DNA of 64,000 nucleotides from Adiantum capillus-veneris (Eukaryota > Streptophyta > Polypodiopsida > Polypodiales > Pteridaceae): contig CM043943.1 in assembly GCA_014529385.2 (NCBI GenBank), positions 154,911,092 through 154,975,091 of the forward strand, in the 5' to 3' direction. Below are positions 57,681 to 64,000 of this stretch, piece after piece. Position 1 is the stretch's first letter. Every line of letters begins with the position of its first letter. The position numbers and the translations under genes were made by a program. The notes under the pieces were generated by a model. That model ran no database searches and was not told where the DNA came from. It worked only from the letters and a program-made list of their open reading frames with translations.

Positions 57681-58705
57681 TTGGGATTCATGGATTCAAC
57701 AAAATATTTGCAGTTTCTGCTCAACGAGCTTCACGACATTCTTTCTCGGCATGGTCAACAGAATCTTCCGATTCTGCAAAGTTTTCAACAATTTTTGAAC
57801 TACATGTTATCCCCTCTGATGGCCCAAGTGGTACCTCCTCCTCCGGCACCAGAAAGTACAAGAGCTTCCAACCGGCAACCTTCTCAGCCGTCTGTTCCGA
57901 TCGAGGGAGTCTTCAAGAATATGGTGCAGCCATTTGACCCTAATCCAGTGCAACCGCCATTGCCCCCACCTCCACCACCACCGCCACTAGGCTACAATGG
58001 ATGGAGCCCATATGGATATCCTAATTACCCATACCCAAGATATGCGCCTAACCAACCCAAAGATTTCAAAGATGGCGGCACGATAGACTACAGTCTAATT
58101 TTTCACTTTTTCCGGGATGAAAGATCACAAGAAAGCATTGCAGTTCCTATAGCAATTCCACAACATCTATGCTTTGGGGAACTATAAAGAAGAATCCAAG
58201 ACTTCTCGAGCAGCGGGATTTCTTAAAGATAATACTATGCAATGGTGGACTTCAATCACGACACAACCGCATGCTCCAAGGACTTGGCAAGCTTTGAAGA
58301 CAGTTTTTACACGTAGTTACATGACTTCTATGTTTGAAGTCCGGATATTGGCAGAGTGGGGCAACTTGAAAATGCTTGCCACCGAAACCATGGACGAATA
58401 TAACCAAAGGTTTCTCGACGTGGACCTTCCGGTGTCTTTCTTTAGATATGTTCCCTTGGAGGCCCAATGCGAGCGATACACCATTGGACTACCATCACCA
58501 TTGCAAGAATATTGTCTATCCAAGCCATGCAAGAACTTATGGACCATGCCGCGGTCGGCTACAAACTGATGAAGGGAAAGCTCTAGAGTTTACCACAGAA
58601 GAATCTCCCCCCATGAACCACAACTCTCGCCAACAAAGAACAAATCCTCGAGAGTCTCGTGAAAGTCAACCACAAAGGCCTCAACAACGAGACACCTTAC
58701 TATAA
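57681..58705 (+). pseudogene. Chromovirus-like gag, frameshifted
   Basis: The first frame, 57681-58187, encodes MGFMDSTKYLQFLLNEL, a linker with polyproline (PLPPPPPPPPLGYNGW) and a Tyr/Pro-rich stretch; after a frameshift near 58130 the next frame (58174-58569) gives a Retrotrans_gag capsid region: AAGFLKDNTMQWWTSI, PRTWQALKTVFTRSYMT, LKMLATETMDEYNQRFLDV. A third frame carries on to 58705 with a Gln/Arg-rich linker. A decayed knuckle (FGCFQTGLNHSNCPK), lacking the first Cys, follows at about 58717-58765. Not functional. Confidence 0.75.
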
Positions 58706-58839
58706 GAAGAACGATGGTTTGGATGCTTTCAAACAGGGCTTAATCATTCTAATTGTCCCAAACGCACTGATAGACTAGAGGAGCCGACGCCCGCACCAAC
58801 GGTCGACAGAACCCCAGCGCCACGTCCTGCTAAGAGAGC

Positions 58840-59290
58840 TAGACCCGCTATTGGACTAGTTCTTGATATTTATGGCATACGCCTTGAGAGTAGAAATGAA
58901 TTGTGTCGAGCATATGGCAAAGTCAATGGCTTCAAAGCCCTTATTTTCTTTGACCCCAGAGCTACAAAGGACTTCATTCATCCATAATTCTTAAAGAAGA
59001 TGCACTTTGATTATGATGCAGAGGGTTGAGAAATTGAAGCTGAGCTAGCCACAGGGCAAACTCAGAAAGTGGTACCGCTCATTGGTGCTCTTTCAATGGC
59101 TATTCAAAATTATCATGGAAAAGCTGATTTCCACATCATGAAGTTGGGCAATTGCGACGTTCTCTTGGGCATGCCTTGGCACGACAAGAATGATGCGACT
59201 CTCCATGTTCGGAACCGAACCATCACCGTGATGCAAAAGGACAAGCCAATCGTCCTCAAAGTTCGGTTGTCCGAACAAAACCTAGAATGA
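58840..59290 (+). pseudogene. Retroviral-like aspartic protease remnant
   Basis: The plus strand reads FKALIFFDPRATKDFIHP, stop, FLKKMHFDYDAEG, stop, EIEAELATGQTQKVVPLIGA..., then NCDVLLGMPWHDKND. The active-site box DSGAT is changed to DPRAT; the VLLGMPW block is typical of Ty3 proteases. Two in-frame stops (near 58987 and 59027). The homologous fragment in EAF intron 3 keeps DPGAT. Confidence 0.7.
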
Positions 59291-59561
59291 ACTCTCTACT
59301 TGTTTTTTTTTTTTCTTTATAGCTAGAAAGTATTGTTTGAAAATTTGTTTGAAATGGATGGTATCTGTTTTGAACTTGTCTTGGTGCCGATTTGAAATGT
59401 TTGACTCTGGCTTTAATACCGGTTTCAATGATTGGTGATTTTACTCCCGAGTGTAGTGAGAAATGTTGTTTTGCTATTGTTTGAACCTCCGAACAACGCA
59501 GACGGGATGTCTGGGGAGCGTTTGGTTGTATGCTTGTAAAATAATTGTTGTTGTGACTCCA

Positions 59562-59619
59562 CCAAGGTTTGGGGCCAATACTCTCCGGGGTGGAATTCCG
59601 CCACTCCGTGTCTCGTGTC

Positions 59620-59656
<37 letters not shown>

Positions 59657-59734
59657 AGTTCAGTTGTTATTGAAGTGCTAAAAGTCTGTTTAGTATGTTC
59701 TTTTCTATTGGCACGTGGTGCCTGTCTTGTGACA
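59562..59734 (+). repeat. Truncated 3' LTR
   Basis: Matches the last part of the 5' LTR (GGTTTGGGGCCAATACTCT.., CT tract 59621-59652, GCACGTGGTGCC, TTGTGACA). Confidence 0.85.
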
Positions 59735-59739
59735 GCTAC

Positions 59740-59985
59740 ACATGGATCTAGGTGCATCAAGACTTCTTGATGGATGATTGAAACACTGTGTTCAATATGA
59801 ACTAAGTGTGTGAATGAAGAGCTTTGAAATAGGGATTTCCAAAGATAAATCTGATTTTTATAGGAAATTAATGTTTTTTGGAAGAACTTGCTATTTGTGT
59901 GCAGATAACAGGATTGAGAATGAGATGATGATGAATTCGGAGCAATAACAGCTCCAGAATGAACCTGATAACAAAAAGAATTATG
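59740..59985 (+). other. Continuation of the interrupted older element
   Basis: Non-coding. GAATGAGATGATGATGAATTC..CAGCTCC matches 56620-56665, supporting one older element split by the insertion. Confidence 0.45.
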
Positions 59986-60303
59986 AATGATTCAATGGCA
60001 TCAGAGTCAAAAGCACTTTTACCCAAAAGCATCTGCACTCAAAAGCCCACGCGAAACTGCCAACCCATCAGCCAGCGCAGAGCACAAAAATCCATATAGC
60101 CTGCCACATCAGCGTCCGTACGATTTTCCACGTAAGCATGTCCGCGCTTTTTACGGTAATCAGCTTCAAGGGTCAAGCTTTTGAGAATTTTGGGTTAGGC
60201 CCCTCAGCTGGTGCTCAAAAGGTCTCTAGGTTCAGTTCTTCAGTTTCTCTTGTCCACTAGGCCATTCCTCAAGTTAGGCATACCACATCATCACTTTGTG
60301 ACA
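59986..60303 (-). repeat. 5' part of a chromovirus-like LTR, minus orientation
   Basis: Minus strand from TGTCACAAAGTGATGATGTGG (60303), with GAGGGGCCTAACCC, leftwards to about 59986, where it meets other sequence. It is preceded on the minus strand by a polypurine tract, so it is the start of a 3' LTR. Confidence 0.75.
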
Positions 60304-60312
60304 TTCCCCCCT
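60304..60312 (-). other. Polypurine tract before the 3' LTR
   Basis: Minus strand AGGGGGGAA directly before TGTCACA; the usual plus-strand primer of an LTR element. Confidence 0.7.
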
Positions 60313-61197
60313 ATTGAAGAAATTGTAATCGCCCTCGATTACGCCTGTAAAAACAACAAAAGGACAGGAACTTTCTTGAGTAGACACTGACTCTTATGTA
60401 CTCATGCACCAAACTCCACTAATTTAGCACTTTGACAAAGACATCAGTCGTTGATCAATCACATTGATGTCGAGGGTCTAAGATACGAATCGTGATCATT
60501 GCAACCATTTAGCAAGCACATCCAAGCCGCGCTGATCTTTTCACAGATGTCTTGATATACTAAATCTTGTTACTATCAGATTCATATCCTTTCATTACAC
60601 ATTTCAATCAAGCAAAACCATGCCCATGACTATCCTCACAAGACAGTACATCCACATAGCATGTAGTTCACAAAATCACACACTTAGTTCACACTAAACA
60701 CCGTGTTCCAATTATTCAATCTAGCCAACTCATTCCATCCAGAGCTCTTCATGCACCTAGATCATTATGCACCCATCTCATCCTTCCGGAACTCTTGATA
60801 CACTCACGACAGTGTCTAGTCATCTCATCCAGATAGACATCTTGATGCACTATCTCATTCAATTCAATTCACTTAGCCATCACAACCAAATCTTGCCAAT
60901 CTCTAACAAATGTCTAGATGCACTAAGTTCAAATCATTCATCAAACAAAATGATGAAGACATTTCATCTTTCTCTACATGTCTCTAACAATACACACATG
61001 AAAGAGCACGTGTTTTCGATTCAATTGAGGGGATTCCAATTCAATGCACATCTGTTCATAAAGTCATTCCACAAAATACTGTCAGTGTGTCAGTACACTA
61101 AAATCTCAAAAAGAAATTAGTGACTTTATTCAATCTAGGCACTCTTCAATTCTCCTCCTCCATCCACTTTGCAATTGAGGGCTAGATAGCATAGTTA
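60313..61197 (-). other. 3' untranslated internal region of a minus-strand retroelement, or unassigned DNA
   Basis: No coding sequence. GTGCATGAAGAGCTCTGGATGG and AACTAAGTGTGTGA phrases on the minus strand match 59745-59815 on the plus strand, so it is related to the internal sequence of the neighbouring family. Confidence 0.4.
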
Positions 61198-64000
61198 CAG
61201 GGGACAGGGCTTAGGGACGGGGGACGGTCGTAACCGGGTCGAGGACGGAGCTGAATTGCTGGGAACGGCTAGCTGAGAATCCGACAGGCGGGAACGCAGA
61301 CTGCCGTACCGGGACGGAGGGGGACAAACGGGCGGCAAGGGACGGACCGGAATGGCCGGTGGCAGGAAATGGTCCAAATTTTTAAATTTTGAATTTTTGG
61401 CCGTTTCAAACAGACAAAAAGACAGCCAACGTCTGTTTTTTGGGGGGGGAGCTATAAAAGCACCCTTTGGGTCTCTCAACTTCAATCAAGGCTCAAGCCT
61501 CTCCTTTCTACCGTCTACGGTCTACTTCGGCAAGCTCTACCCTTGAGTCTCTCTACCCACTCTCTCCCTCTTCTACCCTCTCAACTTTCAAGCTCTCCTC
61601 TACTCTCTCTCCACCATCATGTCATCTCAAGCTAACTCCACTTCTCAAGCCGGCTCTTCTCGAAGCAGGCCCGCCATGCAAACATGGTCGTGGTGGGATG
61701 AAGTCGACTCTACCGCGCGTGGTCAAGGTGGCGGTGCAAGACCATGGACATGCAAGCTATGCCCGCACAAGAGAACGGGTGGTGCAAACAAAGTGCGAGC
61801 CCATCTGCTTCATGAACCCGATCACGAGCGAAGTTTTGTCCTCGAGTATCTCTGGAGAAGAGGTTGGAGCTTCTTGAGAAGCTAGCGGTGTATGAGGTCA
61901 CGGAAGCGGCCAAGAGGGGCCGTTTTGTTGCCGTTGATCCCTCCACCACGGCGACATTGCGAGAGCAAAGGCAATCCAACCTTGACTCCACCTCTCAAGC
62001 GTTCAAGACAAATGCATCTAGGTTTCCATTTCGCATCACCAAAGCACCCTCAACGAAAATTGGAATCCTAAATTGAAGGAAGAGGTGGATAGGTCGGTTG
62101 CCCGATTCTTCTTCCACGCCTTCCATGCTTCGCGGTGAGTTTTCCTTGTGACTTGTGGCATATGCACATTGCAGTCTCCCATTTTGTATTTCATTATGGG
62201 GTCTCGACTCTCGACTCTCCATACTAACACAACATGCTCTATTTTGTGTGGATAGGTCTCCATACTTTCGAACCATGGTTACGAAAATAGGGGAAAATGG
62301 CCTCTCTTATGTGCCACCTTCATCAGAGAGGCTTCGCACCACCCTCCTTGACAAAGAGAAGCTTGTCGTGGAGCAAGCAACAAAGGATTTGTGGGAGACC
62401 AATGGCGTCTCTCTCCTCGTAGATGGATGGAGCGACACCCGCAAGAGCTCCATCCACGGAGTGGTGGCCTACTCTCGAGGGGAGATGTACTTTGTGGAGT
62501 CACATGATATATCCGACAGTGGCAAGGTTGTAGAGATGCTTGCTGCAGAGTGGACAAGCACCATAGAGACAATCGACCCGGAGAATGTCCTTTGTATGGT
62601 TGCAAATGGAGAGGCGTCAAATAGGGCAGCCGGGACTATCATTGAGGGCATGTATCCCAGCATCCATGTCACATTTTGCATGGCGCATTGCCTCAACAAC
62701 CTCCTCAAGGACATAGGGAGCTTGTCATGGATTTCACCCACCATTAGTGACGCCTCTCAAATTGTCTCCTTTGTGCTCAACCATCAAAAAGTGCGCCATG
62801 AGTTCTCAAAGAGGAGCCACTTGTCCTTGCTCAAATATTCAGAGACAAGATTTGCATTCAATTGGCTTATGCTAGGCTGCTTGTCTACATGTAGCGGAGC
62901 CTTAAGGGGCCTCTTTCAGTGATGAGTTCCAAGCCATGCCGGAGTCTATATCAGCACCAGGATTGAAATGCCGAGAATGGGCCGACGACGCCGCTTGGTG
63001 GAGGACGTGAAGACTCTTGACGCCATGGTCAAGCCTATTCTACACCTACTTCGAGTTGTGGATGGCTTGTAGCCATGCATCGGCAAAGTCTACGAAGCCA
63101 TGGATCGGATGATAGAGACACTTGAGAAGCTTATGCCTGAGCCTATTCATTATGCGGAGATTTGCGGCTTGTGTGAGTCGAGGTGGAATGGGTACTACTC
63201 TCCACTTCATGCGACAGCTTATGTGCTTGACCCCGAGTGTCAGGGCAAGCGTCAAGAGATCGACAAGGAGGTGAGCAAAGGATGGCGGCTTGCATTGGAG
63301 CGCCTTGAGCCTAGCAGTGACATTAGGCGCAAGATTAGAGATGAGCTACTCAACTAGAGGCAAAAGAAGGGCTCCTATGGATATGTAGATGCACAGGTTG
63401 ATAGCAACAAGATTGGCTCGGTTTTGTGGTGGGAGGACTATGGAGGAGATGGCCCACATTTTTGCAGCGCTTGGCTGTTCGTGTCCTTAGCCAAGCATGT
63501 ACCACTAGTTGCTTGGGGCAACTATGGAGTGTGTACAGCCACATTGCCTCTAAGAAGAGGAATCGCCTTGGGGTCCACAGGGCCAATGATTTGGTGTTTG
63601 TGAGCGCTAACTTGCGCATGCTTGCCAAGAGCGTCACACACAAGGCAGATCCCTTTACTCAGTGGGAGATTGCACAAGAGAATCCATCTATGGCCGAGAC
63701 ACTTTTGGAGGAGCTAGAGGAGGACTTCGAGCCTCAATGCGAGCCTTGCGAGGCCTCATATGTCGCTGACGACCTCGACTACGACGACGATATGGAGATT
63801 CAGCAGGCGAGCACTTCTGGAGTTTGATGATCATTGATCACTCTAGAGTCTAGAGTCTACTCCTTTAGAGTCTACCTAGTCCTTTGTACTTTTTGTTATC
63901 CTTGAGGCTTGTTCTTTTTGAGCTCTTGTGGCATGCACTTTTCATTTTGTATCCTCGATCTGGATCTCTGGAATTCTCTGATCTACCTTTGCACCTCAAT
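61198..64000 (+). mobile_element. hAT transposon, decayed; runs off right edge
   Basis: The left end is taken at CAGGGGACAGGG (61198), a hAT-like start, followed by GC-rich subterminal GGGACGG repeats to about 61340. It then holds the transposase region 61619-63827. The right inverted terminal repeat is not in the window. Confidence 0.6.
61619..63827 (+). pseudogene. hAT-family transposase (BED finger, DUF659, hAT C-terminal dimerisation)
   Basis: Plus strand: MSSQANSTSQ then a BED-type zinc finger (RPWTCKLCPHKRTGG, ANKVRAHLLHEPDH; CxxC plus His) at 61619-61830; after frameshifts near 61840 and 62030 comes EEVDRSVARFFFHAFHASR, with a GT-AG intron 62135-62255, then SPYFRTMVTKIGENG and the DUF659/RNase H-like core (VSLLVDGWSDTRKSSIHGV, NVLCMVANGEASNRAAGTI, HVTFCMAHCLNNLLKDIG, YSETRFAFNWLMLGCL) to about 62890. 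Frameshift near 62918 and two stops near 63070 follow; then MDRMIETLEKLMPEPI and ESRWNGYYSPLHATAYVLDPE (63100-63357), a stop, another frameshift near 63465, and the dimerisation domain LWSVYSHIASKKRNRLGVHR, ANDLVFVSANLRML to 63827 with an Asp/Glu-rich end. Inactive copy. Confidence 0.88.

Larger units (their letters stand above)
56818..59734 (+). mobile_element. Ty3/chromovirus-like element, gag-protease only, with 5-bp target duplication
   Basis: 2917 bp. The 5' LTR is 56818-57559 (TGTAACA..TGTGATA), PBS TGGTATCAGAGC at 57561-57572, gag and protease 57681-59290, and a 3' LTR reduced to its last 173 bp (59562-59734, TTGTGACA). GCTAC at 56813-56817 and 59735-59739 is an exact target duplication. 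RT, RNase H and integrase are missing, and the left part of the 3' LTR is deleted together with the polypurine tract. It lies inside an older relative. Confidence 0.85.

Overview
This window is nuclear DNA of a land plant with a large, repeat-rich genome. The evidence is two recognisable host genes with plant-type introns (the 3' part of the TOR kinase gene and a complete EAF-like elongation-factor gene), retrotransposons with plant-type primer-binding sites (initiator-Met type TGGTATCAGAGC; Tat/Athila-like TGGCACCGCTGCC), a plant hAT transposase with a DUF659 region, and many long CT/GA, CA and poly-C tracts. The species cannot be fixed from sequence alone. There are no bacterial operons, CRISPR arrays or recognisable rRNA/tRNA genes.

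Layout. 1-16.5 kb: nested, mostly minus-strand Ty3/gypsy remnants (gag at 1-1029 with its PBS and LTR at 2034-2578; pol fragment 4281-5058; frameshifted gag 7185-9288 with a 2.4-kb leader carrying spaced palindromes and an LTR at about 11667-12005; a gag-RT deletion derivative 12020-14074 with an LTR at 14450-15519), plus a copia-like fragment with LTR (about 5100-6982). 16.6-20.6 kb: the EAF gene, 4 exons, plus strand, with a retroelement 5' end in intron 3. 20.6-33.3 kb: mostly unannotatable DNA with microsatellites, two poly-C tracts (71 and 57 nt), foldbacks and a possible LINE-like fragment. 33.35-36.6 kb: an LTR-bounded copia-like element carrying only gag remnants. 36.6-42.9 kb: foldback/MITE-like elements and tandem repeats. 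43.4-54.5 kb: the C-terminal 18 exons of TOR on the minus strand, with a 5.9-kb last intron full of retroelements. 54.5-61.2 kb: a cluster of LTRs of one chromovirus-like family, including a TSD-bounded element at 56818-59734. 61.2-64 kb: a decayed hAT transposon running off the right edge.

How the parts relate. The TOR exons in the window splice in silico into one uninterrupted frame of 803 codons plus stop, covering part of FAT, FRB, the PI3K-like kinase domain and FATC. The last 19-nt exon supplies the invariant Trp-Cys-Pro-Phe-Trp end. Upstream TOR exons are not visible in the remaining 9.5 kb, so they should lie beyond the right edge. EAF likewise splices into one 326-residue frame. Both genes look intact despite retroelements in their introns. 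One Ty3/chromovirus-like family (LTRs from TGTCACA to TGTGACA, initiator-Met PBS, proline-rich gag, degraded DxxAT protease, integrase and chromodomain-like end) accounts for copies in the EAF intron, the last TOR intron and the region 5' of the visible TOR exons.
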